Assembly (NCBI GenBank): GCA_033675545.1 | Contig: JAWDGP010007321.1 | Location: 92,001 to 156,000 of the forward strand | Length of the DNA stretch: 64,000 nt | From: Elysia crispata | Lineage: Eukaryota > Mollusca > Gastropoda > Plakobranchidae | Direction: 5' to 3' | In this document: one piece after another, positions 27,063 to 38,433 of the stretch | Layout of the letters: every line of letters begins with the position of its first letter | Numbering within the stretch: position 1 is the first letter of the stretch | Notes under the pieces: generated by a model | What the model was told of the DNA's origin: nothing | Databases searched by the model: none | Seen by the model: only the letters and a program-made list of their open reading frames with translations | Position numbers and translations under genes: made by a program

Positions 27063-28678
27063 GTTATTGGTTGATTTCATCGACAAATTAGTCCGAAGAA
27101 CCTTTTAAAAGAAAAGTAGTTTACAAAAATCAATACCGTCCACACTCTCCGTAACATGAAACCCTAAACTCTTTCCTAACGGGCTTTGGCTACTTTGATA
27201 ATAATTATATCACTAAGTAACATAATTATGTCCAACAAATGTATTTTTGTCAGCTTTATCGTTATGGTAATAATTATCTTCGATCACTCTAGCCAGGCGT
27301 ACGCGCACTGTAGTAAGTTTGCATTTAAATCGAAACCATAGCTTGCGGCTCTGTGAAATTTAATAACTAAAAACCAATAATATGCGAGTTCTAAAATCAG
27401 AAAATAAATGCTGTGCAGGGCAAAAAAAAATATATTGCAAGCTTTTCACTATCACATTCGTTATTTTGTTGTTGATTTTTCTTTTGTTTTGTTTCTGTCG
27501 TGTAATTAAAATTGTGTCGGAAAAAAAATTCAAACAAACTGGTCGGTTTCGAGAACTTTGCGAAAAAAATCCATTTTGAACTACATCTTCTAAAGTTGCA
27601 GTGCGGGGTCCACACACCTTGTCAGGACTAAAGTTACAAGGCTTTTGTAGGATGCAAGTAAATTCCATTAAAGATCATCTTGCATTTCAAGACAGCTAGA
27701 TCTAGCTAAGTTTAACTGTCTCATTACTCACCATTTAGATTTTAGAAGTAATCTGCTCGAAATAAATATAGACATCTGAAATTTGTATGTAGACTCTAGG
27801 TCAATCAAAAGTGTTCATTTTCGATCAATCTGAAAAATGCTATAACTCTGATCTCAAGAATATTGTAATTGTTCCCATAAAAATCTTTTCAAAGCATTGT
27901 TATTAGAAAAGGATTACAGTCAAATCAATCAATTAAGACCTAGTGAACTGAAATAATAACAGAACCTTCATGACTGTGCGAAAATTACCCAATTTAGGGC
28001 AATCAAATCGAACGAAATAAAAATTATTATACTTTGATTTTGAGCAGACTACTTAATAATAATGTATTTTGAATTTGATCTTATCGGTCGAGAAATGACA
28101 TCATGCTATACCCTGCTACCGTTGCGCACCGCCATGATATTTCCGCTGCTGCTTTGACATTTTGGATTTGTCTTTAACTTTTCATTCACTTAATTCATTG
28201 AGCTAAGTTTATAGAGCATATATATCATGCTGAAATCTCTCATGAGAAATGCCATCTCAAGGACCTCAACTTATTCTAAAACTTAGCATGCGTTTAACGC
28301 TCAGAAACTAGTTTGTACATGCCACCCGCAATATATTATCCATGAATGGTCAACACAAAAGCAACACTTTGATCTCTCTTGAGCCATTGATACACTTTTA
28401 AGATCCTAGTTTAACAAAATAGGCCTCCATACGACAGGCTAAAAAACCCAGCGATTAAAAGGCTACTTGCGTCTACCGATCATAAGGTGCTTACATACTT
28501 GAGAGACCAGCACTGCCCACCATTGAGTGGTTCGAAGCTTAAATTTTGTCATAGGGAGTCATTGTATGAGAAACACATTGAATGTGTTAAAAGTTAAAAA
28601 CCTTGGCGAGTTTCGTAGCCTTTGGTCATTCTCTTTTTCCTCCTCTTTTCTTATCTCTCCTCGACCCCATCGCTTTTT

Positions 28679-28801
<123 letters not shown>

Positions 28802-29618
28802 GCGAATTTTTCTGATCGAAACTACAATTTAGTAATTATTAATATATATTTATATCAAACTAGGTGATTCAAAAGAAACAAAAAAAAATTTTAGAAGACA
28901 TGCGTAGATGATAGAGTTATCTAACAAAATTTTAAAGACAAGCATTGAGTTAGACCGTAGGAGTGGAGTATTTCGAACTAGCATATCACTTTTACCACTT
29001 AGATTTTTTTGTGGGAGAGGGTAAAGAGAAGTATAACTTCATTCATTCCTTTTCTCCCTTCTTCCCCTTCCCCACCTCTTCTGTTCCTTTTGTCATCAAA
29101 TATGAAGTCAACATTTGAAAGCATTAACCTATCATCCCTAGACTTTCACAAGCACCATGTGAGACACAAAGACACTACACGGGCAGTCGGACTTCTAACT
29201 TTACCTGTGTAGAATCACAACAAGGACGATGGGCAATCTAGCTTATTGTACTAATTGTTATAATTTAATACATTTTAGGATCTCTTTTTAGATTTAATCT
29301 CAAGAGAGTATGATATAAATATACTTAGGAATCATAGGTCCCAATAAATGATGTACAATAAATTCTCTGATGTATGAGTTCTTTAACTAAATGAAGTCCA
29401 TTTCAGATAATATAAAGACTCCAATGTTTCTTTTTAATAATATAATTACCGGTATTGCTGATGTTTTTGTTGTTATTATCATCATCAATCATCAAAATCA
29501 TCACTACCACCTTTATTAATCAACATTACCGTCATTAAATTCATACCATTGTATCAATCATTATTATTATTTTAATTTTTATTATGATTATTTTTATTAT
29601 CATTACCTAATGACTTAC

Positions 29619-30187
29619 CCATCAGGCACTCCAAATATATTCCTGCTGTTATTCATAAACTGGTAACTGTTGGTGTTAAAGGTTCCTGTAGAGCCTCCCC
29701 CTCCAGATGGTGTTACCCCTCCTCCTCCTCCTCCTCCTTTTCCGTGGGTGCCAAACTGCCTGGCAAGTGTTGAACAAAGTGGATTGGGGGTCAGGCTTGA
29801 AATTACACATGGAAATTGGCCCCGCCATGCACCTTTGTGGGCGGTGCGTTGTGAAGCTAATAACACTGTTTTGGTGCCCAGTGAAGCAAGGTTTAACATT
29901 AGTCTTCCTCTCAAATACTGAATAGGTTGACCATGAAATGGCATCAGAGATGTGGATCTAAGAGGCAGTGCTGAGGAAGAAGTGCGCTTGAAATGCACAC
30001 GCACATTACAAGGTTGTGAGTAGAGGAGAGAAACTTGGAGGTCACTTGTTTTTGGGGAGATTCTTCCATCAATCCAAAGGCACAGGGATCTTTGATATTC
30101 TTGCTGAGAAGACAATGGTCGAAAACTTTTTCTCCCCAAACCGATGATGCAAGTATAAATTGATCGATGGCCTTGGCTTGAATGCAT
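29619..30187 (-). CDS. GLS: Glutaminase exon 1: mitochondrial leader and Gly-rich linker
   Basis: First coding exon, 189 codons plus two bases. The start at 30187 is the first ATG in frame; an in-frame TGA lies 9 nt upstream. The N-terminus (MHSSQGHRSIYTCIIGLGRK) and the following 120 residues are rich in Arg, Ser and Leu and poor in acid, as in a mitochondrial targeting region. A poly-Gly stretch (about residues 149-168, encoded by GGA/GGT-type repeats) precedes SYQFMNNSRNIFGVPDG. The donor on the minus strand is GATGG|gtaagt. Its two leftover bases join the first base of exon 2 to give Gly, then DAMFDLHD, in phase. GLS leaders are poorly conserved between phyla, so the assignment rests on phase, strand, leader character and position. 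Confidence 0.78.
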
Positions 30188-30200
30188 ACCGATTCAGCCT

Positions 30201-31283
30201 CTAGAAACTTGATTGAACCAGGCAAAAGAAGTTAACTTTACAAAGTGCAGCACAACACGTCTAGATCTTGTAGATGAGCTTTCTCCGCCTATCTAAAATC
30301 TTATCTAATCTAGATATATCTGGGTAAAATCTAGATCAAGATCTGTTAAGATTTAGGTTCTTGATACACCTGAATAAAATTTGAAACTCATGTTAGCAAA
30401 TAAATTTGTAATTTATAAATCTATATCTAGACTTAGTTTTAGTAAAACATGGCTTATGGAGGAGCATGGGTGGCTGTTGGGTTAGAACAGGGTTAGGGAT
30501 CTTGTTAACGGTTCGAGTCTAGCATTGTTATATTATAATCATATGCAAAAAGGCCTGAGTTCACCATTTTTTTGATAGTCAAAGTTATAGATCGCAAACA
30601 GATGAGCGATCTATTTGGTTTTACATTTAGGCTTAGATCTAGATCTAGATTCTATCATAAACCGATTCTAGATCTAGGCATGTAAATAAAGTCTGATATT
30701 AATCCACTGGTGTGTTTCACGAAAAGACACAGGTTTCAATATATCTGGAATGTAGATTTAGATATCTAGATTAATTTTAGACTTAGAATACAGATGTAGG
30801 CCCTATGGGATTTAAATTTGATTTCGAATTAAATCTAGATCTATCTAGAGATCGATCTCCCCATGCTATAGGTTATAGCCGCCTCTCATTTTTAATCTAG
30901 ATCTAGATCTAGATTCAGTTGTTCGATATGGTCTAGATCTAGACCTACTAGATCTACCCCTACTTTGATCCGATGTTTATCTAGTCTAGATCTATAATCT
31001 ATTGATCAATCTGGATCTAGATCTAGACTAGATATAGATCTAGCAGTTAGAATGCTTATCCTATTAGATCTATATCTTGAATGTGTCAGCGGTTGCAAAA
31101 TTAAATCTAAATCTAAATCTATCTTTGGAATCAAGGTCAAGATTACCGATAATTCCGAATATTGTGTTCATTCAATCGTCCCAAACAAATTGAAATGTCC
31201 TACCTCTCTAAACACAGGACACAGACATCTATTATGCCTACACGAAATGATGAATGAAGATCGAATGCCTACTATGTACTCAC
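30201..31283 (-). other. GLS: Candidate 5' UTR intron of GLS, rich in CTAGAT motifs
   Basis: On the minus strand a strong donor, AAGTG|gtgagtac (last exon base 31284), lies upstream of a plausible acceptor, gtttctag|AGG (exon resumes at 30200), 13 nt before the GLS start codon. Between them the sequence is full of CTAGAT/AGATCT repeats. It also contains a tRNA-like fragment near 30465-30530. Splicing here is inferred from site quality only. Confidence 0.4.
30465..30530 (+). repeat. Possible tRNA-derived SINE fragment
   Basis: GTGGCTGTTGGGTTAGAACA resembles a pol III A box of tRNA-derived SINEs, and 30 nt later GGTTCGAGTC matches the B box (GGTTCGANNCC) in all but the last positions. Too diverged to be a working tRNA. 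Confidence 0.35.
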
Positions 31284-31500
31284 CACTTAGCTAGGTCTTC
31301 TGCCGTGCTTGCTATTCTTTCGCTACTATCTGCTCTTGGTCTAGATCTAGATCTGGATCTTGTGCTGTCACTGCTGTGCTGCTAATGTGCACTACAAAAA
31401 GTACAAGCAGTGAGATAGTTTAGGTGTAGGACGGCCTGAACCACAACAATACGGAGCTAGTTTAAGCAGTGGCGTTTCCGCAGTTAGTTTACAGTTTAAA
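31284..31500 (-). promoter_or_regulatory. GLS: Candidate GLS non-coding first exon and promoter
   Basis: The segment ending at the strong donor at 31284 is the best candidate for the transcribed 5' end of GLS. It includes AGCAAGCACGGCAGAAGACC next to the donor and several CTAGAT motifs. No TATA box is obvious at a convincing distance, and the start site cannot be placed from sequence alone. Confidence 0.3.
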
Positions 31501-31678
31501 GGGAGGTGAAATTACTATGCTCTCAGATATTGAATGAAGCGATACAGTAACAAGAAAAAAACGAATCACTTTCTTTATCGAGGGAGGAAGATTTTAAAAA
31601 ACAATACATTCCTTCTAAATTTGTGTTCTAATGGTCTGCCTGATGTGAAAAAAAAATTGTTTAAACTATACAATGGCT

Positions 31679-31720
31679 TTTTTTTTTTTTTTTGTTTTTT
31701 TTTTTTTTTTTTTTTTTGTT
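31679..31720. repeat. Poly-T run
   Basis: About 40 T with two G interruptions, roughly 65 bp left of Helitron-like copy D. The flanking 31500-31678 holds nothing recognisable. Confidence 0.9.
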
Positions 31721-31780
31721 TCTTTGTTAACTTTGGAAAAACGGAAGCAATGTTTTAATATTTTTCATCGACTTTTTATT

Positions 31781-33140
31781 CACTATGTAATGGAGGCAAC
31801 TTTGATTTCTTTCCCTGCTATCTCCTCCAAAACCACTCAATGTAAAGTGATGGAATTTGCTGAATTTTAATCTGTATAGATCAGTGTCCGACGCGGTACT
31901 AATAAAATTAAAGAAAAGTTTTGGATTAGGCTTGAAAAATGCATTTAGAGGCTCAGAATAGTTTATTGTAATTAATTCATCCAAATTTTTTTGCCAAATT
32001 TGTTTTGAGGAATTAAAAAAAAATTAAAAGACTAGTCTCAGCGGTTTACAATTTTCAAACCTGGTATGTTAAGCCATTTTATTAACTTGCCACATTAATT
32101 TGTCTTGCATGACTTATGCAGATTGTGGCTAGATCAAGTTCTAGAATAATTATAAGCTTTAGCAATCCAGGGTAACCCAATAAATTCTTAAAAAATCAGG
32201 GCCTTGAATTTTTTCCTCTCTATAATTCGCCCGAGCAGTTGCACATTTTTAGTTTGTTATAGAGGGCACTTTTCAACACATTAGATAGAGCAGTACATTT
32301 ACGTGTAATGGGTCGTCACGTTTTTTTTCCCCCCGCAGCGGCAATTGCGAATATAAACAACACTTCTGCTTCTTATCAGCGTTCCATACCTTTATAATGT
32401 CTTATATCAAATATATCGACCAGATCCACTATTTGCCAACAAGGAACCATAGAAACATTCAAGTTAAGCCATTTGTTTAGTTGACATCCTAACTTTGTTT
32501 TGCATGAATTATACAGATTGTGACTACATCTAGAATAGGCTAATTCTAAGCTTTAGTAATCTAGGGTAATTGAATAAATTTTTAAAAATCCGGGGCCTTT
32601 AATTTTTTTTTCTCTGAAATACTGCCTGAGCAGTTGCACGTTTTTACTTTGTATTGGAGAGGACTTTGACATCACACTTGTAATGGGTCATCGGCACCAC
32701 AGTATGATCTCGGTGGAGAGACAAACAGAAAAGAGGTCTGCTTAAAAGATTGCACACAATTAAGTTTATTTCTCTGCTTGAGATCTCTTTTCATTTAAAT
32801 AATGCCTTCATGAAAATGTGATAAGAATTACAGTGTCTTTAGGTTCTATATATTTTAATACTGAACTGTGAGGGACTCTCGAGGAGATGTATGTTATTGT
32901 TGTCAAGTTTACTTTTCTTTAATGTAGTTGTATGGCTCTGAAGGAGATATATCTGTTATAGTTGCAAAATCTGCTTTTCTTTTTTGTAGTAGTCTTGCCT
33001 ACGCAACCTGTTCATTGTTGGAAAATTTGCTTTTCTTCGGTGCAGTTGTATAGTTTTGGAGGATATACGTCTGTTATTCTTATGAAGTTTGCATTTCTTC
33101 AAGGTATTTGTCTTTCCGACCTGTTCATATGCTTGTATAT
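31781..33140 (+). mobile_element. Helitron-like repeat, near full-length (copy D)
   Basis: Carries the family head (GGCAACTTTGATTTCTTTCC, CCACTCAATGTAAAGTGATG), middle blocks (GCAGTTGCACATTTTTA; CTTGAGATCTCT) and the tail up to ACCTGTTCATATGCTTG. The blocks TTAAGCCATTT and GAGCAGTTGCAC occur twice (near 32070/32465 and 32230/32630), so about 390 bp is internally duplicated. The terminal hairpin is truncated in this copy. No coding capacity. Confidence 0.6.
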
Positions 33141-34114
33141 AGAGGCTTATGCCACGATATTGAGTAGGATATGATAAGGCAGTTTTTAATCAAACAATAA
33201 TTATAATACTGTATCCTAATCTTTAGCATGTTTATAAAGATGTCCTCTGTTGCCAAAATAAGCAAATCGATTCAATTAAGTGACCTACATAATAAGATTG
33301 AGAAAACAACTTTTGATTTAAAAAAAAAACATCAAACAACAATCATTCCTATTCTAGTTAAATTATTTCTTTCAGCTCTTGAGCGAGAGCTTACAATATC
33401 AATGTCATTCCATTGTTTAAATTTTTATGTGTGCTTATAAAAGGATTCATTTATAACAAGCATGGGCAATATTTAACTTTTATGTGCGCCTGATTCCAAG
33501 CAGAAGCCTAAAAAACTTCATGTATGGAAGAGGAACTGAAAAAATGCAAAATCTTATGTAGGCTAAAGATAGAATATTTTTTTTAATGCTGTTATTTTCC
33601 CTTCCTAGAGGATTGTTTGCAATTATTATACTCTCTTTGGTATATTGATTTTAGCTCGTTAACTTTCATATAAAAGCATTCACCATTGAGGAGGTGCTGG
33701 TAATCGGAAAGCACCATGGTTGCCACATGTCCTTCTGTGTGTATCTCCGCCTTTGTCTAGCGTAAAAATCGAAGTAACATGCCTGTCTCTCCCAACCCAT
33801 TTCTAAGTCACCTTTTGGTCATGTGACAACGATTAACCTCTTTTCATTGGCTCCCATCGACACACCTCCAAGAGGGCTCATTGAGCCACGGCCAAAGTAG
33901 CGCAGACAATCGTTAGCAGGTAAATAATCCAGATTACGCCTACATGTACCCCTGAAAACATGAGATCCCCCCTGCTACCGTTTTGTAAGCAAAGATGTTC
34001 TTATAATAGCACTAGATCTATATAGCATAGTGAAATGGTTCCGCCGCTTGCGCGCTACAACACATGCGTGTCAATGAGCCCTCAAGCGCGCCACTTTTTA
34101 AAGCCCCCACCACA
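33141..34114. other. Unassigned intergenic sequence
   Basis: AT-rich to about 33650, then a more balanced stretch (33700-34110). I see no conserved coding segment, RNA gene or repeat partner within the window. Confidence 0.5.
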
Positions 34115-34800
34115 GGTGGGGACACGCAGATGTACTGATTGAGCAAAAACTTCATTTTTTCTGCCTTTTCATTTCGCGGTCTCAAAGATCGTCCCATAAT
34201 ATGTGTTGGTCACAACAAACGTCCTATCCATGACAACAAGCATTTTTCCAGGCCATTAAATATTCAAATTTTCAACTTGCGTGGCTAATTTTCTACAGAG
34301 ATTTAAGTCGACAGTTTTCCAGGTTTCTCAATACACACACCCAAACACAAAAAACAATGGAGAAACTGAAAGTTTTATCTAAATCACAGCCTGAAATCGA
34401 CGCCTTTTCGCAATAGATTGAGGTCTTACGAGATTACTCAAATTTCCACATTTCATTATCATAATAAAAAAAAATCACTTCCAATCATTTAAATAATATT
34501 TGAAAGCAGTCCTTCAAAATAATAATTTAAAAAAAATGCAGCCGATGTGAATTCCTTCCATACATACCTTGCTAGATCTAGATTTAAATATAGTGCGTCT
34601 GATTAAAACGTCCAAAGCAGTGACTATCGATCCGTTTATTTGAAACAGCAAGTGCTAGATCTAGCGATTTATAAAGTATATTCTTAGTATTGTGAAGCAA
34701 TAATTATTTATCGAAGCCATACTAAGCAATGCCTACCTTATCCGATGTATTAGCGACCCGATATCGTAGATCTACATTTAGCCTATGTCAGATCACCAAC

Positions 34801-34956
34801 TGTAATGGTCTAAGAATGATAACCGTGCTAATAACAGCAATATATTGAGTTATGTCCCCTTGTGTGTTTTGATTGAACTTTGGAACTCTGAAAATGAATA
34901 AAAGCTAGTGTCTTCTACCGACATGGTTGCCATATAGTTTACTACATAATATCACA
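34801..34956 (+). repeat. 5' LTR of the Gypsy-type fossil
   Basis: 156 bp, TG...CA ends, with an internal AATAAA. It matches 38277-38433 along its whole length. Confidence 0.85.
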
Positions 34957-34958
34957 TT

Positions 34959-35550
34959 ATGGTCCAAGGTCTTCATCGATTCAAACGCCTGGATTTCGGT
35001 GTGAGCAGTGCCTCTGAGATTTTTCAAGAAGCTATCAGACAAAGTCTCAGCGGCCTAGACAAAACCTTAAGCGTTAGCGATGACATCCTTGTTTTTGGAT
35101 CAAATCAAATGGAACATGATTTGAACTTCACAAATCTGATGAACAGGCTAAAGGACAAAAATTTCACTCTGAATAAGAAGAAATGCAGATTCAATCAAAC
35201 CTCAATCGAATTTTTGAGTCACATCTTCTCAGCAGACGGTGTTACACCATCACCAAATAAGTTCAAGGCAATCTGAGACATGCTTTCACCAAAAGATCAC
35301 AGTAAAGCGAGAAGCCTTCTGGGAATTCTTAATTTTTGTGGTGCAAGATTTGTACCAGACTTTGCAACCAAAACCCAAAAACTGAGAAAGCTCACCCAGG
35401 ATAAAGTAAAAAATCAAATGGTCTGAGGTTCATAAAAAAGCCTTAGATACCTTAAAAAGGATCTGCAGAAAGCTTCAAACCTTGAATACTTTGACCCTAA
35501 CAACGAAACTAAAATTTTTGTAGATGCAAGTCTCGTTAGTATTACCTCTG
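34959..35550 (+). pseudogene. Reverse-transcriptase remnant of the LTR fossil
   Basis: Translations resemble the second half of Ty3/Gypsy reverse transcriptase: an RF.RLDFGVSSA block, a DDILVFG catalytic block and a KCRFNQTSIEFL block, followed by weak connection and RNase H similarity. Not functional. Confidence 0.8.
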
Positions 35551-35569
35551 AAACCTTAGACAGAATTAA

Positions 35570-36400
35570 GCGCTGATATCGCACATTTGCTCAATGGACA
35601 AAAATTACTCATCATCATTGATGAATATTCAAGATACCCTGAAATAGACATTGTCAAAAGTACATCAGCATCAATTCTTATCCCAAAACCTGACAGAATC
35701 TTCTCAGAATTTGGAATACCAAATCAATTAAAAACTGACAATGGTCCTCCTTTCACCAACTCTGATTTCTGAAATTACATGAAATATATGGGTATTCATC
35801 ACGGAAAAATAACACCTCATTGGCCTCGAGCAAACGAGAAACTGAACGTTTCGTAAGGACAATTAAGAAATCAATAAAAGCAGCTCTAGCTGAGGACAAA
35901 AATTGGAAGCAAGAAATGTTTCGATTTCTCATCTTATTTCGAGCTACTCCACATACTTCAACAAATTTTGCGCCAGCTTACCAACTGTTTGGCAGAAACA
36001 TCAAAACTAGATTGCCAGAACCTGTCAAAACAACACATTCCACGCCATGTTATGATACTCTTCTATGAGAAAATGATGCATTTGCAACGATGTAAGTGAA
36101 ATCATATGCTGATTCAAAACGCAACGTCAAACCCTCTACCATCGAAGTTGGCGACAACGTGCATGCGAAAGACACCTCCAAAATAAAACCAATGACTCCC
36201 TATAAAACAAAACCATACACAGTTACGAGAAAAAATTATTCCATAATTATCGCTTCCAGAGAATTTAAATCCATTACCCGTAATAGTAGTTTCTTTAAAA
36301 GATCCCCTAGACCTCCCACTAGAAAGGAAATTGAGGCCGACGATGGAGACACACCTGATAACTTTGAAGATTAACTTGCAGACACTGAAAACATCTTGCC
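35570..36400 (+). pseudogene. Integrase remnant of the LTR fossil
   Basis: Similarity to the retroviral-type integrase core (IDEYSRYPEI; FGIPNQLKTDNGPPF with the second catalytic Asp) and to the region after it (ERFVRTIKKSIKAAL; FRATPHTSTNFAPA), then a basic C-terminal tail. Not functional. Confidence 0.8.
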
Positions 36401-36739
36401 TGACACCGATACAACCCAATTTGCCCATTCAACCAGAATTAATGATTCTGCTTCCAACCAACTCATTGATCGACTTCAATGTAACCGCAGAATAATTATC
36501 AAACTGAGAGATTATGTCTTATAGACATACACAACGCAAGGAAAATCGATGACGTCAAGACTATTCGTTCATCTGACGCATGGGCATGATGCCAGACTTT
36601 TCCCCAATGATTTAACAAGACAAAAAGCTGGTTAAGTCTTGTCGTTTTTCTGTTTTCGTTTTTTTTAACATTAGGATAATTTTCAGGTATCCATAATCAT
36701 AAAGAAGGGTTCAGAAAGCAGTCCAGCAACCTCAACAGG

Positions 36740-37545
36740 GACAATGGACTAATTGGGATAATGCTCTGCAGAAATCCCTCACATGGCGCCACTTCGGATC
36801 AGCTTTCTCACCAGATCAGTGTACAATGTCCTGCCCTCAAACGTAAATCTGGTACGGTGTGGAATGAAAGAGGACCCCACTTGTCCGCTATGCCAAGGCA
36901 GGCAGACCGCAGAGCATGTCTTAAGCTCTTGAAAAATCGTCCTTTCACAGGGGCGATACACATAGAAGCATAATAGAGTCCTTCAGGAAATTGCCGCAAT
37001 TATAAGCACGGTTAAAGGAGAAACTACCCTCCTGAAACCAACGCATTGATATTCACAACAGAGGAAGGCGTTAAGTCATGGCACGGAAGGCCGGTGAGGA
37101 CAAAAAAACCAGATAAAAGTCCTACTAGACTGTTGTGATGACTGGGATGTTTCAGCAGACCTTCCAGAATGGGACAGTCACCCCAGTATAATTAAAGAAA
37201 CAAGATTAAGGCCTGATGTCATGATCCATTCAGCTTCCACACAACAACCGATCTTGGCGGAGCTAACCATACGAAAAAAGAATGGAAGAGGCCCAGATCT
37301 GCAAAAGAGAGAAATACCTGAACTTGACAAAGAGCTAGAAAATGTTGGCTACAAAGCTGTGGTGATGCCCGTTGAGGTTGGTGCCAGAGGATTCGTAGTG
37401 TCTTCAATCTATGACCTTCTTACTGAACTTTCAATATGTGGAACAAAAGAACAAAAGCTCTAAGGTTACTGGCAGAAATAGCCGAAAACAGTTCCCGGTG
37501 GATCTGGAGGAGATATGAGAGGTTCCTTCATAAAGATTAAAAATG
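36740..37545 (+). pseudogene. Fragment of a LINE with R2-like C-terminal domains
   Basis: The C-terminal part of a non-LTR retrotransposon protein. One frame gives a CCHC knuckle, TCPLCQGRQTAEHVLSS, whose last Cys codon is now TGA. A second piece (37221-37463) has RPDVMIHSAS...ILAELT and AVVMPVEVGARGF, the pattern of the restriction-like (PD-D/E-x-K type) endonuclease found after RT in R2/NeSL/Hero-type LINEs. The RT itself is absent. It lies between the LTRs of the Gypsy-type fossil, so it was inserted into or captured by it. Confidence 0.55.
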
Positions 37546-37561
37546 TTCTAACCATCGCAGG

Positions 37562-37645
37562 ACCAGTTGGTGAATTGATATAGCTCCGGGATCAACAACC
37601 CATCAAGAGATGAGGGTGTAGGTTCGAGTCCTGGCGCTGTGCAAA
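37562..37645 (+). repeat. tRNA-like SINE segment
   Basis: TAGCTCCGGGATCAAC resembles an A box and GGTTCGAGTCC matches the pol III B box, followed at once by an A-rich AAATA tail (37641-37675). This is the layout of a short tRNA-derived SINE, or a SINE-like tail shared with the LINE fragment just upstream. The cloverleaf does not form a proper tRNA. Confidence 0.5.
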
Positions 37646-37679
37646 AAATATAAATAAATAAAATAAAATAAATAACAGG

Positions 37680-38276
37680 GAGACACCTGGGAATCATGAC
37701 CTGGATGTGGCCCGGTCACCTTAGAGTGTCAGAAGCTAAGGGCTGAAACACTTGCTTCAAGGGTGTTTCTTCTCTGAAGACTCCCTGTTATCTAGCTCCT
37801 CAATGAGTTTCTATCTACTTTCTGCACTTAAGTTCTAGTGTTAATTAAGTTGTTTTTTTTTTGTTTTTTTTTTATTTTAATTCTTTGATCTTTTTCTTAC
37901 TTCCACCATAATTATCATCTTTTCTCTTCAATATAATACTATTGTTACACTTACAAGTCTCCCAAAAAAAGAGCGAGAGAAAGAGAAAGTGAATGAGAGA
38001 CTGAATTCATTTATATTGATGATATATTTATTCTATTTTTTTTTTATTTTATGTTGAACATTAAAAATTTCAAGCAGTGATGAGAACATTGAACATTTGA
38101 CATTGAAGACATTGAAGATGAAAGTTTCAGCTCAATCATTGCCGTTTAATTTTAGTTGTAATTACTATGTTTTGGTTCTTCAACTGGTTAATATTATTAA
38201 GATCATCATCAATTAAGAATTTAGGTTTTCTTTAGTTCTTATTTAAGAAGTAGCAATCTATCCAGAAGGGGAGGGA
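37680..38276 (+). other. Rest of the LTR-element interior
   Basis: A GC-balanced stretch to 37800, then AT-rich sequence with T runs, ending in the polypurine tract at about 38264-38276. No domain is recognisable. Confidence 0.5.
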
Positions 38277-38433
38277 TGTAATGGTCGAAGAATGATAACC
38301 GTGCTTATAACAGCTATATATTGAGTTACGTCCCCTTGTTTGTTTAGACTGTACTTTAGAACTCTCTGAGAATAAGAGTAAAAGCTAGTGTCTACAGACA
38401 TGGCTGCCTTATGGTCTACTACATAATACCACA
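38277..38433 (+). repeat. 3' LTR of the Gypsy-type fossil
   Basis: 157 bp, begins TGTAATGGTCGAAGAATGAT directly after the polypurine tract and ends TACATAATACCACA. The bases flanking the two LTRs (CCAAC and CCGAT) are only weakly alike, in keeping with age. Confidence 0.85.

Larger units (their letters stand above)
34801..38433 (+). mobile_element. Old Ty3/Gypsy-type LTR element, broken
   Basis: A fossil bounded by direct repeats of about 156 bp that start TGTAATGGTC and end with ATAAT(A/C)(T/C)CACA-type sequence. A polypurine tract (AGAAGGGGAGGGA) sits immediately before the 3' LTR. Pol remnants follow the 5' LTR: reverse-transcriptase similarity at about 34959-35550 and integrase core and C-terminal similarity at about 35570-36400, in the family order RT then integrase. 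The element is incomplete and has several breaks. The LTRs differ at roughly 20 positions by eye, so it is old. LINE and SINE-like pieces lie inside it (36740-37645). Confidence 0.85.

Noticed and set aside
27360-27668. 102-codon minus-strand frame
   Set aside because: AT-rich, no recognisable motif, overlapped by equally long frames on both strands.
29670-29925. Plus-strand Pro-rich frames opposite GLS exon 1
   Set aside because: Antisense shadows of the Gly-rich linker of the glutaminase leader.
29944-30225. Second minus-strand frame overlapping GLS exon 1
   Set aside because: It lacks a donor in phase with exon 2; the other frame joins exon 2 perfectly.
31052-31294. 80-codon plus-strand frame in the GLS 5' region
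   Set aside because: Composition is driven by the CTAGAT/AAATCT repeats and it overlaps the candidate UTR donor on the other strand; no family recognised.
37562-37645. Functional tRNA gene
   Set aside because: A and B boxes are present but no cloverleaf with paired acceptor and anticodon arms can be formed, and an A-rich tail follows.
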